A stretch of 64,000 nt of DNA from Robiginitomaculum sp. (GCA_002733805.1 NVXG01000001.1:62001-126000), one strand, 5' to 3'. Shown: positions 16,891 through 26,189, counted from the stretch's first letter. Notes: generated from the sequence alone by a model not told the origin. Numbers and translations: made by a program.

Positions 16891-17465
16891 ACACGAATGA
16901 ACTGGCGGCAGCCTTAAAAAAGGAGCGTCTGGCGACCTATGTTCGACTGCGCGGCGGATTTCCTGTGCCATTAGCCGGGGCAGTTTATTGGCTGGTCATG
17001 GCCGGTCTTGGGTTTGTTTTACCCATGCAAAGCTGGTTCATGGCGGCGCTATTTGGTACCGGAGCGATTTTCCCGTTGGCCTTGCTATTGGCCAAATTTT
17101 TCAAAAATAACTTTATGAAGGACAAGCAGGCACTCAGCAGCCTGCTGATCCCGGCTTTTATCAGCATGTTGTTGTTTTGGCCTATGCTGGTCGCAGCCGT
17201 GCAAATTGCGCCAGAGCTGGCCATTTTGATCTTGGCGATTGGCCTGTCGATCCACTGGCCGGTGATTGGCTGGATGTACGGGCGCACGGCTCTGTTTTCG
17301 GCTCATTCAATCATTCGAGCCTTGATGGTGTTTTCCATCTGGACCACCATGCCCGAAGCCAGAATGACCCTATTGCCCTTGTCGGTTTCGTTGATTTATT
17401 TCGCCACCGTGCTGGCCATCCTGATCGACAGTGGCCGCTTGGCTCGCGCAGCCCAATCCAATTAA
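16887..17465 (+). CDS. Polytopic membrane protein, function unknown
   Basis: A 192-residue protein with five or six predicted membrane helices (about 28-48, 50-72, 88-107, 110-127, 145-160, 166-184) and a soluble N-terminus of about 25 residues. I do not recognise the family with confidence. The start ATG 16887 overlaps the end of the Trm112-like gene (ATGA), so it is probably the last gene of the cnoX-trm112 operon. The 3' end overlaps the convergent hydroxylase gene by 4 bp. Codon use resembles that of its neighbours. Confidence 0.75.
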   Translation: MNTNELAAALKKERLATYVRLRGGFPVPLAGAVYWLVMAGLGFVLPMQSWFMAALFGTGAIFPLALLLAKFFKNNFMKDKQALSSLLIPAFISMLLFWPMLVAAVQIAPELAILILAIGLSIHWPVIGWMYGRTALFSAHSIIRALMVFSIWTTMPEARMTLLPLSVSLIYFATVLAILIDSGRLARAAQSN

Positions 17466-18724
17466 GGCAGCTCACCGCGCAGCAAATTAGGTAGGGGCCC
17501 GATACCGCCACCAGCTTCGCTGGCGAAAAACCGGCGCAAGGGACCAATCGCATCGACCACGCCCATGCCCAGCCCGCGCAAATGACGAATGGGCGTAATG
17601 TCGTTGGAAAATACTCGTACAAATACGTCTGTCGCCGCCAGTAGAGACGCGTTGTCAAAACGGCGGCGCTGTTCATAGGTTTTTAGGGCCGTGGCATCGG
17701 CTACGTCCAAACCGGCTCGCGCCGTGTTAGCCAGCACATCGGCCAGCACTGCGGCGTCGCGGATCCCGGCATTAAAGCCTTGCCCGGCAATCGGGTGCAT
17801 GCCATGCGCCGCATCGCCAACCAGCACCAGACCCGGCGCAGTATATCGCTCGACCGCCATCAAGGTCAGTGGATAGGCCCAACGCGGTCCGCACGGGGTC
17901 AGTTTGCCCAAGAAATCGCCAAACCGGCGCTCTAACTCAGCCTGAAAAAATTCATCGCTACAAGTCTTCAAATACTGGGCCGAGGCCGGTTTTTCGGTCC
18001 AGACCAGCGATGATCTGCGTCCGGACAATGGCAAAATAGCAAACGGCCCGCTGGGAAGAAAATATTCATGGGCGATGCCCTGATGATCCAGTTCGTGTTC
18101 GATGGTGGCGACCACACCCCATTGGTTATAGCCCCAATTGTGGGTGCGAATGTCAGTTTGCTGGCGCAAGGGCGAGTTGCGCCCTTCGGCTCCGACCAAC
18201 AATTGCGCGCTGATCTGTTGTGCGTTGTCCAGTGTAACCTGCCAGCCCGCCTCATCCCTAGTTTTGTCAGCAATTTTAGTTTCCGGGGACAGGACGATAT
18301 TTTTGCGCCCCCGCGCTTCATCGAGCAGTGCCATTCGCATATAGCGGTTTTCAACCATCCAGCCGAGCGGCTCGCCCTCGTCATCGCCGGACAGCTCGTC
18401 TCGATCAAAATGCAACAACATCGGTCCAGCCCCACCGGGGCGCAATCCATCTGGCGCGCGGCCATCACTGACCAATATCTGGTTGATCGGACCAATATTT
18501 TTGCCCAGCCGTTTTTTAACGCCCAAAGCCTGTAACATCCGCATATTGGCAAAGGAAATGGCTGAAGATCTGCCATCAAAGCTCTTGGCCATTTGGTTTT
18601 CAAACGGCAGTGGATCAATCACCATGACCCGCAAGCCAGCACTGTCCAATGCCAAGGCACAGGTCAGTCCGACCAGACCGCCCCCCGCAATGGCCACATC
18701 AAACTTTTGTTTTGCATCGTCCAT
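17462..18724 (-). CDS. UbiH/COQ6-family FAD-dependent hydroxylase
   Basis: A 420-residue flavin monooxygenase of the UbiH/UbiF/VisC/COQ6 family, which hydroxylates the aromatic ring during ubiquinone biosynthesis at the inner face of the membrane. It has the N-terminal dinucleotide-binding motif VAIAGGGLVGLTCALAL (about 9-25), the family's LLVGAEGRNSPLR block near 175, and the second FAD motif GLVLVGDAAHGMHPIAGQGF with NAGIRDA near 305. Which ring position it modifies (C5, C6 or C1) cannot be read directly. ATG 18724. Single gene. Confidence 0.9.
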   Translation of the reverse strand: MDDAKQKFDVAIAGGGLVGLTCALALDSAGLRVMVIDPLPFENQMAKSFDGRSSAISFANMRMLQALGVKKRLGKNIGPINQILVSDGRAPDGLRPGGAGPMLLHFDRDELSGDDEGEPLGWMVENRYMRMALLDEARGRKNIVLSPETKIADKTRDEAGWQVTLDNAQQISAQLLVGAEGRNSPLRQQTDIRTHNWGYNQWGVVATIEHELDHQGIAHEYFLPSGPFAILPLSGRRSSLVWTEKPASAQYLKTCSDEFFQAELERRFGDFLGKLTPCGPRWAYPLTLMAVERYTAPGLVLVGDAAHGMHPIAGQGFNAGIRDAAVLADVLANTARAGLDVADATALKTYEQRRRFDNASLLAATDVFVRVFSNDITPIRHLRGLGMGVVDAIGPLRRFFASEAGGGIGPLPNLLRGELP

Positions 18725-18843
18725 GATGGCAAGCTACCCCGATTGCCGGTCCGGGTCAGCCCTTTTATCCAGCCAGGTTGCCGCAGGGGAATTGCGGCTT
18801 TTCTGCCTTTGACCAAAAAGATCCCTACCACCCCTTTGGGGCA

Positions 18844-18865
18844 CCTCCCCCGCAAGCAGGGGAGG
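18844..18865. repeat. 7-bp perfect hairpin in ftsK upstream region
   Basis: CCTCCCC and GGGGAGG are separated by CGCAAGCA. It lies between the divergent hydroxylase and ftsK genes and resembles short GC-rich palindromes common in alphaproteobacterial intergenic DNA. No T-run follows. Confidence 0.5.
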
Positions 18866-18973
18866 AAACTGTTTCTTAAGGGTTCCGTCTGGGCTTTTTC
18901 CCGCAAAAATTAATAAACCTTTACCACTTTTGACTAGGTTAGGGCTGGCTTCATTTTACGGGCGAGACATTTC

Positions 18974-21256
18974 ATGGCGGAAATATCCTATTCTCAAGAT
19001 CATGCCGGGTTTCGGTTAAGCCAGATCATTCCGAGGTCGATCCAAATGCGCGTCAGCGGTGTGTTTTTACTGGCCTTTGGGTTTTTCCTATTTGGTGCCC
19101 TGTTCGACCATGCGGCGCTGGACCCATCATGGAATACCTCGTCAGGACAGAGCGTCACCAATTTGTTCGGGTTAGCCGGCTCTTATGCCTCTGACCTTGC
19201 TTTGCAGCTTGTCGGTTGGGGCGGCTATGCCTTTGCGCTTTGCTTTGTGATCTGGGGTGCGGTGCGTTTGTTACGACCACATCGTTCCAGCCTGTTTGCG
19301 CGCTCCAAAGTGTGGGCTGCGTTGGGAGCTTCCGCCTTGCTTTCCGTTGCAGCATCGGCTCTGCCGGTTCCGGTTGCATGGCCGTTTTCCACTGGATTGG
19401 GCGGCCTGCTGGGTGACGTGATTTATCTGCCGGTTCATCAGTTCTTGGGCGGACCGTTCAGCGGTGCGGCACTCGGGTTTTTGTCCTTGTTTTTGGCCTT
19501 GAGCGGCTATGTTTGGGCGTTTGCCCTGCGCCGGGAAGACGCCTTACGGGTTGGCGAGACGGTCTCCAGCTTGGCGGCACGGGTTGCAAACCAAATCGCC
19601 CGCCTGCGAAACACAGAAGAAACTACGGCCAAGCTAAGCCCGACCAAACGGACCCGGACCAAGCCTGCGGCACGAAAAACCAAAACTAAAGTTGCCGCCA
19701 AGCCAAAACGCAAAACCGGAACCCGCGCCGCACGAGAAAAACAACTAGCCATGCCGTTTGTGAAGTCTTCGGATTTTGAACTACCCCATCTGGATTTATT
19801 GACCGAGCCAACCGTTCGCTCGCGCGCCGTGGATGAGACCAGTTTGCGGCAAAATGCCGAATTGTTGGAATCGGTTCTGGGTGATTTTGGCATTAACGGC
19901 CAGATCGTTCATGTGCAGCCCGGCCCGGTGGTTACTTTGTACGAGCTGGAGCCAGCCCCCGGCTTAAAATCATCACGGGTCATTGCATTATCTGACGATA
20001 TTGCCCGCTCGATGAGCGCCGTTGCTTGTCGGGTCGCGGTCATTCCGGGACGCAATGTAATCGGTATCGAGCTGCCTAACGCCAAACGCGAGACTGTGTT
20101 TTTCCGCGATACGGTTTCCTCGTCGCAGTTTGAAAAATCTAAAGCTAGTTTGCCGCTTGCCTTGGGCGAGACGATTGGCGGTGAGCCGTTTATTGCCGAT
20201 CTGGCGCGGTTCCCACATATGTTGATCGCCGGGACCACCGGCTCGGGCAAATCGGTCGGGGTCAATTCGATGATCCTCTCTTTGCTGTATCGCCATGGGC
20301 CGGATCAATGTCGTTTCATCATGATTGATCCCAAAATGCTGGAATTGTCAGTCTATGATGGCATCCCGCATTTGCTGGCCCCGGTGGTGACCGATCCCAA
20401 AAAGGCGGTTTCCGCCTTGCGCTGGACCGTCCGCGAGATGGAGGGGCGCTATAAGAAAATGTCCAAACTAGGGGTTCGCAATGTAGCCGGGTATAATGCC
20501 ATGGTCGAGCAAGCCGCCAAAAAAGGCAAAAAACTGACCCGCACCGTGCAGACCGGATACGATCAGGAAAACGGCCAACCGATCTATGAGACCGAAGAGT
20601 TGGAACTGGAACACATGCCGTTCATCGTGGTGATCATTGATGAAATGGCCGACCTGATGATGGTGGCGGGCAAGGACATTGAGGCCGCCGTTCAACGCCT
20701 CGCACAAATGGCCCGCGCCGCAGGTATTCATGTGATCATGGCCACCCAGCGCCCATCCGTTGATGTAATCACCGGCACCATCAAGGCCAACTTTCCAACC
20801 CGGATCAGTTTTCAGGTTACTTCAAAAATTGATAGCCGGACCATTTTGGGCGACCAAGGCGCGGAGCAATTACTTGGCATGGGCGATATGTTGTTCATGG
20901 CGGGCGGCGGACGGGTTCGTCGTTTGCACGGACCTTTTGTTTCCGACGAGGAAGTGGAACGGGTTGCTTCTTTCCTCAAAAAACAAGGCGCGCCAGTTTA
21001 TGTGGATGACGTTACCGCCGAAGATGTGGGGGGCAGTGAAAGCGGTGGTTTTGGCGGCGTTTCCACGGGCGATGATTTGTTTGACAAAGCAGTGGCAATT
21101 ATTGCCCGCGACCGCAAGGCTTCGACCTCTTACCTGCAAAGACGCTTGCAGATCGGCTATAACCGGGCGGCGACTTTGATGGAGCGCTTGGAGGACGAAG
21201 GCATGGTAAGCTCAGCCAACCATGCAGGTAAACGCGAAATCCTGCTTCCCGAATAG
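18974..21256 (+). CDS. ftsK: DNA translocase FtsK
   Basis: A 760-residue septal DNA pump that clears and orients chromosome termini during division and helps activate XerCD at dif. Four N-terminal membrane helices lie at about 30-190. A Lys/Thr/Arg-rich linker follows at about 215-255 (RTRTKPAARKTKTK). The motor domain has Walker A AGTTGSGKSVGVNSM near 418 and Walker B IVVIIDEMADLMM near 555. The C-terminal winged-helix gamma domain (about 695-760, SYLQRRLQIGYNRAATLMERLE) would read KOPS sites. The linker is short compared with E. coli FtsK but normal for alphaproteobacteria. Start ATG 18974. Confidence 0.97.
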   Translation: MAEISYSQDHAGFRLSQIIPRSIQMRVSGVFLLAFGFFLFGALFDHAALDPSWNTSSGQSVTNLFGLAGSYASDLALQLVGWGGYAFALCFVIWGAVRLLRPHRSSLFARSKVWAALGASALLSVAASALPVPVAWPFSTGLGGLLGDVIYLPVHQFLGGPFSGAALGFLSLFLALSGYVWAFALRREDALRVGETVSSLAARVANQIARLRNTEETTAKLSPTKRTRTKPAARKTKTKVAAKPKRKTGTRAAREKQLAMPFVKSSDFELPHLDLLTEPTVRSRAVDETSLRQNAELLESVLGDFGINGQIVHVQPGPVVTLYELEPAPGLKSSRVIALSDDIARSMSAVACRVAVIPGRNVIGIELPNAKRETVFFRDTVSSSQFEKSKASLPLALGETIGGEPFIADLARFPHMLIAGTTGSGKSVGVNSMILSLLYRHGPDQCRFIMIDPKMLELSVYDGIPHLLAPVVTDPKKAVSALRWTVREMEGRYKKMSKLGVRNVAGYNAMVEQAAKKGKKLTRTVQTGYDQENGQPIYETEELELEHMPFIVVIIDEMADLMMVAGKDIEAAVQRLAQMARAAGIHVIMATQRPSVDVITGTIKANFPTRISFQVTSKIDSRTILGDQGAEQLLGMGDMLFMAGGGRVRRLHGPFVSDEEVERVASFLKKQGAPVYVDDVTAEDVGGSESGGFGGVSTGDDLFDKAVAIIARDRKASTSYLQRRLQIGYNRAATLMERLEDEGMVSSANHAGKREILLPE

Positions 21257-21353
21257 TCCGTTCTATGGAAGACCCTGAATACGCTCTGAACAGGCCCGCC
21301 ACATTTTGGTCGCGGACCTGCGTCATGGTTCCGGTTCACAACAGGATAGTACA

Positions 21354-22067
21354 ATGAAATCTGTGTTCCTTGCCTCCTCAATGGCTTTGATTTTAACGGG
21401 AGCGGCCTTTTCTCTGGCTCCACTTTCCGTTGCCGATGAGCTGGAAGCCGCATCAACACCCGAGGCCAGCCTTGGGGTCGAAACCGGAGCGCCCGCCGAA
21501 CCAACCTCGGAGCCGGTTCCGGTTGACATGGACGCCGAGATCAGAAGGCTTAACAAATTCGTGCGCTCCATTCGATCAATTGAAGGAAAATTTGTACAAA
21601 CCGCCGAAAACGGCCGCTTGGAAACCGGGACCTTTTATTGGAACCGACCCGCCAAGTTGCGAATTGAGTATGACCAAAGCCCGTTGCTGATCGTGGCTGA
21701 TGGTCGCAATATCGCCCAAATCGACAAAGATCTGGAAACTATTGATCAAGTCCGTATTTCATGGACCCCGTACAAATTCCTGCTTCGCAGAAAGTTTGAC
21801 CTGACCCGGGGCATGGACCTCGTGGGCATCCAAAAAATGCCCCATGAGACCCGGGTAACGGTGCGAGACCCGGACGAAGAAATTGATGGTGAATTTACGT
21901 TAATTTTTGCTGAGCCAGAACTGGCCTTTTTAGGTTGGACTTGGACCAACCCGTTTGACGGCCAAGTTGATTTCATCCTTCGTGATGCGGTCGAGGGCAA
22001 CAAACTGGCCGCCTCGATGTTTGTTATTCGCGAAGAAGAGCGGCGGCGCGGTGGTCGCCGCAGATAA
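21354..22067 (+). CDS. lolA: Outer-membrane lipoprotein carrier protein LolA
   Basis: A 237-residue periplasmic protein. It has an N-terminal signal peptide (MKSVFLASSMALILTGAAFS), a Glu/Pro/Ser-rich spacer to about residue 60, and a LolA domain starting near LNKFVRSIRSIEGKFVQ. The family motif GTFYWNRPAKLRIEYD and the segment PLLIVADGRNI are clear. LolA ferries lipoproteins from LolCDE to the outer membrane. ATG 21354 follows AGGATAG. It lies about 100 bp after ftsK in the same direction, an arrangement familiar in alphaproteobacteria. The basic tail RRRGGRRR is unusual. Confidence 0.93.
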   Translation: MKSVFLASSMALILTGAAFSLAPLSVADELEAASTPEASLGVETGAPAEPTSEPVPVDMDAEIRRLNKFVRSIRSIEGKFVQTAENGRLETGTFYWNRPAKLRIEYDQSPLLIVADGRNIAQIDKDLETIDQVRISWTPYKFLLRRKFDLTRGMDLVGIQKMPHETRVTVRDPDEEIDGEFTLIFAEPELAFLGWTWTNPFDGQVDFILRDAVEGNKLAASMFVIREEERRRGGRRR

Positions 22068-22111
22068 CAAACAAGGCTGGACTCTTCGGGCCAACCAGTA
22101 TTGCTAGCCCA

Positions 22112-22699
22112 ATGACTGATAATTACACAGAATTGCTCGATGAAATCCCGCATTTGATACGAGCCAAGGCCTTTTCGGATAGCCTGTCCGCTGCGCCCTT
22201 GTTTTCCCGGGTTGGACAAACGCTCGACCCGGCGGATCGCGATCTGGCCGAGCGCTATGTACAAAATTTGGGCTTTCCCCATATCGAACAAGCTCGTTTG
22301 GTCCATTTAGCCGAGGCCTTGGGCGCAGCAGAAGCCAGCGGTGAAGACCCGGATGCGTGGGAAACCGAAGAACAATTGCGATCCTTCTTGCACATGGAAG
22401 CCATGGCCCAAACCAGTGAAGAGGGAGCCAATGCCTTGTTACAATTGGTTTCTGGACAAGTCTCAGAGGTCGCCAGTGCCGCAGTTATCGAACATTTTGA
22501 ACACTCGCCTCATTATGATGAAGCAGCCAAAAACGCCATGGTTGGCCATGTGGTCCAAAGCGCCCATTGCATGGCCTTAGCCATTTTGTCGAACATGGAT
22601 GAAGAGCAGCCGGACCATCCGTTTATCTTGCGCTGGTCTTTGTTTAATCGCGGGCGGTGGCCGGTAGGCATTACCGGCTCCAGCTTCAATCTTTTTTGA
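22112..22699 (+). CDS. Helical cytoplasmic protein of unknown function
   Basis: A 195-residue acidic protein, predicted mostly alpha-helical, without a signal peptide or membrane segment. I do not recognise the family. Repeated short helices (AEALGAAEASGEDPDAWETE, SGQVSEVASAAVIEHFEH) give it a faint HEAT-like or ferritin-like look but no metal-ligand pattern is clear. It lies 44 bp after lolA and 12 bp before xthA, on the same strand, so it is probably transcribed with them. Base composition and codon use are like those of its neighbours, so it is likely a real, native gene. Confidence 0.7.
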   Translation: MTDNYTELLDEIPHLIRAKAFSDSLSAAPLFSRVGQTLDPADRDLAERYVQNLGFPHIEQARLVHLAEALGAAEASGEDPDAWETEEQLRSFLHMEAMAQTSEEGANALLQLVSGQVSEVASAAVIEHFEHSPHYDEAAKNAMVGHVVQSAHCMALAILSNMDEEQPDHPFILRWSLFNRGRWPVGITGSSFNLF

Positions 22700-22711
22700 C
22701 AGGAAACTAAA

Positions 22712-23527
22712 ATGGTTCTGAAAATCACTTCATGGAATGTAAATTCGGTGCGCTTACGGTTTCCACAGATTGAGCGTTTTACCGCTGAGGACCGCCCAGA
22801 TGTTTTGTGTTTGCAAGAGATCAAATGCTTGGCCGAACAATTTCCAGCCAAAGCCTTTGCCAAGGCCGGGTATCCGTATCAGGCTATTCGTGGCCAAAAG
22901 GGGATGCATGGCGTAGCCATTGTCTCCAAACTTCCTTTGGAAGAAATGCCAGACCCGGAGGTTTGCCAGAGGGGAGAGGCCCGCGCCCAACGGGTTGAGG
23001 TGGCGGGAATTGAGCTGCTCAATCTTTATATCCCGGCCGGTGGCGATGAAGCCGATGTAAAGACAAATCCAAAGTTTGCCCACAAACTGGATTATCTGGA
23101 TCGACTGCAAGCCAGCTTTGCCAAGCGGAACGATCAGGCGGCCGCCAAAGTAATTTTGGTTGGTGATCTGAACATTGCGCCAGGCGAATATGATGTTTGG
23201 TCGCACAAACAATTGCTGAAAGTGGTCAGCCACACCCCGGTTGAGGTCGAAGCTCTAACCCGAGTTTTGAACAGCTTTGGCTTTGTTGATATGGCCCGGC
23301 TTTGCGTACCGGAGCCGGAAAAATTGTTCACTTGGTGGAGTTACCGCTCCAAAGACTGGACCCTGCACAATCGCGGTCGGCGACTGGATCATATCTGGTT
23401 TTCCAAAGCGCTACAGAGCGGCGCCGCTGGCAAAACCAATCCAACGTTTGAGGCTAAAACCGCATGTCGGTCGTGGGAGCGCCCATCTGATCACGCGCCC
23501 ATTTCGCTTACCTTTGAACATGATTAG
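22712..23527 (+). CDS. xthA: Exodeoxyribonuclease III
   Basis: A 271-residue member of the exonuclease-endonuclease-phosphatase fold. ExoIII cuts at abasic sites and trims 3' blocks during base excision repair. The metal and catalytic residues can be seen: N in SWNVNSVR, E in CLQEIKC (about 34), D and N in LVGDLNIAP (about 150), and D and H at the C-terminus in RPSDHAPISL. The length fits the family. ATG 22712 lies 12 bp after the unknown helical gene and is preceded by AGGAAA. Confidence 0.95.
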   Translation: MVLKITSWNVNSVRLRFPQIERFTAEDRPDVLCLQEIKCLAEQFPAKAFAKAGYPYQAIRGQKGMHGVAIVSKLPLEEMPDPEVCQRGEARAQRVEVAGIELLNLYIPAGGDEADVKTNPKFAHKLDYLDRLQASFAKRNDQAAAKVILVGDLNIAPGEYDVWSHKQLLKVVSHTPVEVEALTRVLNSFGFVDMARLCVPEPEKLFTWWSYRSKDWTLHNRGRRLDHIWFSKALQSGAAGKTNPTFEAKTACRSWERPSDHAPISLTFEHD

Positions 23528-23589
23528 AGTGGGGCGCGCCTAATTGGCACCACTCTTGCCGGTCATTGCAAAAGAATTGAACCCGGCTT

Positions 23590-24276
23590 TTAGCGGGTCA
23601 GGCGATAACCCCCGGCCTCGGTCAATAACAACCGCGCCTCACCGGGGTTCGGTTCGATTTTCTGGCGCAGACGATAGATATGGGTTTCCAGCGTGTGGGT
23701 GGTCACATTGGCATTATAGCCCCAAACTTCGTGCAGCAATTCGTCGCGCATAACCGGCTTGCCGCCAGCCCGGTACAGGTATTTTAAGATACCTGTTTCT
23801 TTTTCGGTCAAACGAACTTTGCGTTGATCTGGTCCGACCAATTGCTTCATTGAGGGACGAAACGTGTAGGGCCCAATGGTAAAAACCGCTTCTTCGCTTT
23901 GTTCGTGCGAGCGCAAATGCGCCCGTATTCGCGCCAGCAATACGCCAAATTTGAACGGTTTCAGCACATAATCATTGGCCCCGGATTCCAGACCTAAAAT
24001 CTGGTCTGCATCGGTTTTGGCCCCGGTCAGCATAATCACTGGGACGGCAATTCCCGCTTTGCGTAACAACCGACAGGCTTCGCGCCCATCCATGTCCGGC
24101 AAATCAACGTCCAACAAGATAAGGTCTGCCCGCTCATTCTTGGCCATACTGATCCCCTCTGTCGCGGTGGCCGCTGACAGGGTTGAGAATTCTTCGTGTA
24201 GCTCAAACTGCTCGCACAAGGTTTCGCGCAAGTCATCGTCGTCATCAATTATCAGAATTGTTTTTGTTCTACTCAT
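23590..24276 (-). CDS. OmpR/PhoB-type response regulator
   Basis: A 228-residue two-domain regulator. The receiver domain (1-120) has the acidic pocket DDDDD at 11-15, the phospho-acceptor Asp56 in ILLDVDLPDMDG, the Thr in VIMLTGA and Lys in YVLKPF. The winged-helix DNA-binding domain (about 130-228) ends with TLETHIYRLRQKIE and a GGYRL motif. The start ATG 24276 places the receiver at the N-terminus; a longer frame upstream adds no domain. No sensor kinase gene is adjacent, so it is an orphan here. It is divergent from an L,D-transpeptidase gene with about 70 bp between them, which may be one of its targets. Confidence 0.92.
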   Translation of the reverse strand: MSRTKTILIIDDDDDLRETLCEQFELHEEFSTLSAATATEGISMAKNERADLILLDVDLPDMDGREACRLLRKAGIAVPVIMLTGAKTDADQILGLESGANDYVLKPFKFGVLLARIRAHLRSHEQSEEAVFTIGPYTFRPSMKQLVGPDQRKVRLTEKETGILKYLYRAGGKPVMRDELLHEVWGYNANVTTHTLETHIYRLRQKIEPNPGEARLLLTEAGGYRLTR

Positions 24277-24347
24277 TTCGGCACCATGCCCCCGTCCTTG
24301 CAAACTGGCAAGTTGGGTTTTGGGCCAAAACACGATAATGTGTTTCG

Positions 24348-24863
24348 ATGAGAGTTGTTTTGCAAACGCCAGCCCGACTGGTCTGGCCGGGACATTCCTG
24401 CCGGGCGGTGATCGGCTCTGGCGGTTTGATTGCCGCTGCGGGCAAGCGTGAGGGCGATGGCACCACGCCGATCGGCACCTATACTTTACGCCGGGTGTTG
24501 TTTCGGGCCGACCGGCTCAAAGCGCCCCAAACCGACTTGCCCTGCCGGGCGCTTGAGCCCCACGATGGCTGGTGTGATGAGCCAAAAGACGCAGCCTATA
24601 ACCGACCCGTTGTCCGGCCGTATCCGGCATCAAATGAACAATTGACCCGCGAAGATCTGCTGTATGATTTGTTGGTGGTGCTAGGGCATAATGACCAACC
24701 GCCGGTTCCGGGGCTGGGCAGCGCTGTTTTTTTGCATGTGGCCCGGGCAAACTGGGCGCCAACCCGAGGCTGTGTCGCCATATCCGAACTGGATTTGCGA
24801 GCCCTGTTGCGCGGCGCAACGCCCGGCTCTCAACTGGAAATTTTACCCGAACCCGCCGGTTAG
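24348..24863 (+). CDS. L,D-transpeptidase family (YkuD) protein
   Basis: A 171-residue protein with the YkuD catalytic pattern: GKREGDGTTPIGTY, then LLVVLGHNDQPPVPGLGSAVFLH with the conserved His, and TRGCVAI carrying the catalytic Cys. The family makes 3-3 peptidoglycan cross-links or attaches proteins to the wall. No N-terminal signal peptide is visible from ATG 24348, which is unusual for a periplasmic enzyme, although this short alphaproteobacterial subgroup (about 170 residues) often lacks a clear one. The gene's last codon overlaps the end of the convergent yggS gene. Confidence 0.85.
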   Translation: MRVVLQTPARLVWPGHSCRAVIGSGGLIAAAGKREGDGTTPIGTYTLRRVLFRADRLKAPQTDLPCRALEPHDGWCDEPKDAAYNRPVVRPYPASNEQLTREDLLYDLLVVLGHNDQPPVPGLGSAVFLHVARANWAPTRGCVAISELDLRALLRGATPGSQLEILPEPAG

Positions 24864-25543
24864 CGGCTTTGGCGCTCGCCAAACAAGGCAGAGCCGACCC
24901 GCACCAAATGGGCCCCAAAAAGGATACCCGTCTCAAAATCCGAACTCATCCCCATCGATAATTTGGGCAAGTTGTGCCGCGCCGCCAGTTTGGCCAATAA
25001 GGCAAAGTGCAGGCCCGGTTCCTGTCCTTGCGGCGGCAGACACATCAACCCGGCCACCTGAATTTGCGTTTCTGCCGCGACCTGTTCGAGAAAGGTTGGC
25101 AAGTCTTTGGGAAAAATACCGTGTTTTTGCGGTTCTTCGCCGGTATTGACCTGCACCAGTATTTCGGGGCTTCTCCTGGTTTTTCCCATCGCAACATCCA
25201 GCGCCTTAGCCAACTTCAAACTATCCAGCGTTTCAATCACATCAAACAATTCTACGGCTCGCGGGGCTTTGTTGCTCTGCAAGTGCCCGATCAGGTGCAG
25301 TTGAACGTCCACGCCATCGGCTCGTTTTTGCTGCCAGTGTTGCTCGGCTTCTGGCACCTGGTTTTCACCAAACACCCGATGGCCTACTTCCCACGCCGCA
25401 TCGATTCGCTCCATGGGTTGCCGTTTGGAAACCGCAACCAATGTGATGTCGTGCGGGTTTCGTCCCGACGCTTTGGCACTGGCTTCGATCTTTGCGGCGA
25501 TCTGCTTGCTCTTGGTGCTGATTTCAGACAGGGTTTGGTTCAT
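24860..25543 (-). CDS. YggS-family pyridoxal-phosphate homeostasis protein
   Basis: A 227-residue PLP-binding protein of the YggS/PLPBP family, which buffers free pyridoxal phosphate in the cytoplasm. The PLP lysine is in LVAVSKRQP (about 42). Other family blocks are FGENQVPEAEQ, HLIGHLQSNKAPRAVELFD, ILVQVNTGEEPQKHG and the C-terminal LSMGMSSDFETGILFGAHLVRVGSALFG, in which the usual MG(M/A)S phosphate site is intact. ATG 25543 faces the possible thiE start at 25545 on the other strand, so the two genes would start back to back. Confidence 0.93.
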   Translation of the reverse strand: MNQTLSEISTKSKQIAAKIEASAKASGRNPHDITLVAVSKRQPMERIDAAWEVGHRVFGENQVPEAEQHWQQKRADGVDVQLHLIGHLQSNKAPRAVELFDVIETLDSLKLAKALDVAMGKTRRSPEILVQVNTGEEPQKHGIFPKDLPTFLEQVAAETQIQVAGLMCLPPQGQEPGLHFALLAKLAARHNLPKLSMGMSSDFETGILFGAHLVRVGSALFGERQSR

Positions 25544-25544
25544 G

Positions 25545-26189
25545 ATGGGTAACAGATATACGGGCCTTTTGACGATCGCAAGCATTGTTGCGCGACCAAA
25601 ATTTGCCGCGCGCAGCACACTCATCAATTTGCCGCGCCTGTTGGTTTTTACCGATCCGAAACGCAGCCCGGATTTGTTGCACTTAGCCGCTAATTTGCCG
25701 CCGGGTAGCGGATTGGTCTATCGGCATTTTGGCGCGAAAGACCGCTTCGAGATCGCCGGTCAACTATCCCACCTCTGCCAAGTCAGGAAGTTGATTTTTT
25801 TAATCGGAGACGATCCGGCTTTGGCCTTGGCTGTGGGGGCCGATGGGGTTCATTTACCAGAGCGCGCCCTTGGAGCACTGCCGCGCATTCGCGCCCGGTA
25901 CGGATTTTCGTTGATTAGCACCGCAGCTCATTCGGTACGAGCGGCGCGCGCCGGGTTGGCCGCAGGCGCTAACTGGGTGGTGCTGTCCAGCGTGTTTGCC
26001 TCAACCAGCCCAAGTGCGGGCAAGCCTTTGGGTCTCTGCCGGTTTGGACTGGCGCACCAGAAAGTTGCTGGTCCGGTCATGGCGCTGGGCGGCATTACGC
26101 GCATAAATGTGGCTCGGTTACAGGGGTTGAGTCAGGGAATTGCGCTGGTTTCGGCGGCCAATGCAGACAAGGCAGACTCTAGAACTTGA
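25545..26189 (+). CDS. Thiamine-phosphate synthase-like protein (ThiE/TenI)
   Basis: A TIM-barrel protein of the ThiE/TenI family. Recognisable parts are LPRLLVFTDPKR near the beginning of the domain, GADGVHLPERALG, FSLISTAAHSVRAARAGLAAGANWVVLSSVFASTS and the phosphate-binding end VMALGGITRINVARL. ThiE joins HMP-PP and HET-P to give thiamine phosphate. This alphaproteobacterial short form lacks some N-terminal substrate residues, so TenI-like function is possible. The start is uncertain: ATG 25545 gives 214 residues but sits on top of the yggS start, and TTG 25629 just before LPRLLVF is a plausible shorter alternative. The 3' end overlaps the convergent NtrZ-like gene by about 11 bp. Confidence 0.75.
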   Translation: MGNRYTGLLTIASIVARPKFAARSTLINLPRLLVFTDPKRSPDLLHLAANLPPGSGLVYRHFGAKDRFEIAGQLSHLCQVRKLIFLIGDDPALALAVGADGVHLPERALGALPRIRARYGFSLISTAAHSVRAARAGLAAGANWVVLSSVFASTSPSAGKPLGLCRFGLAHQKVAGPVMALGGITRINVARLQGLSQGIALVSAANADKADSRT

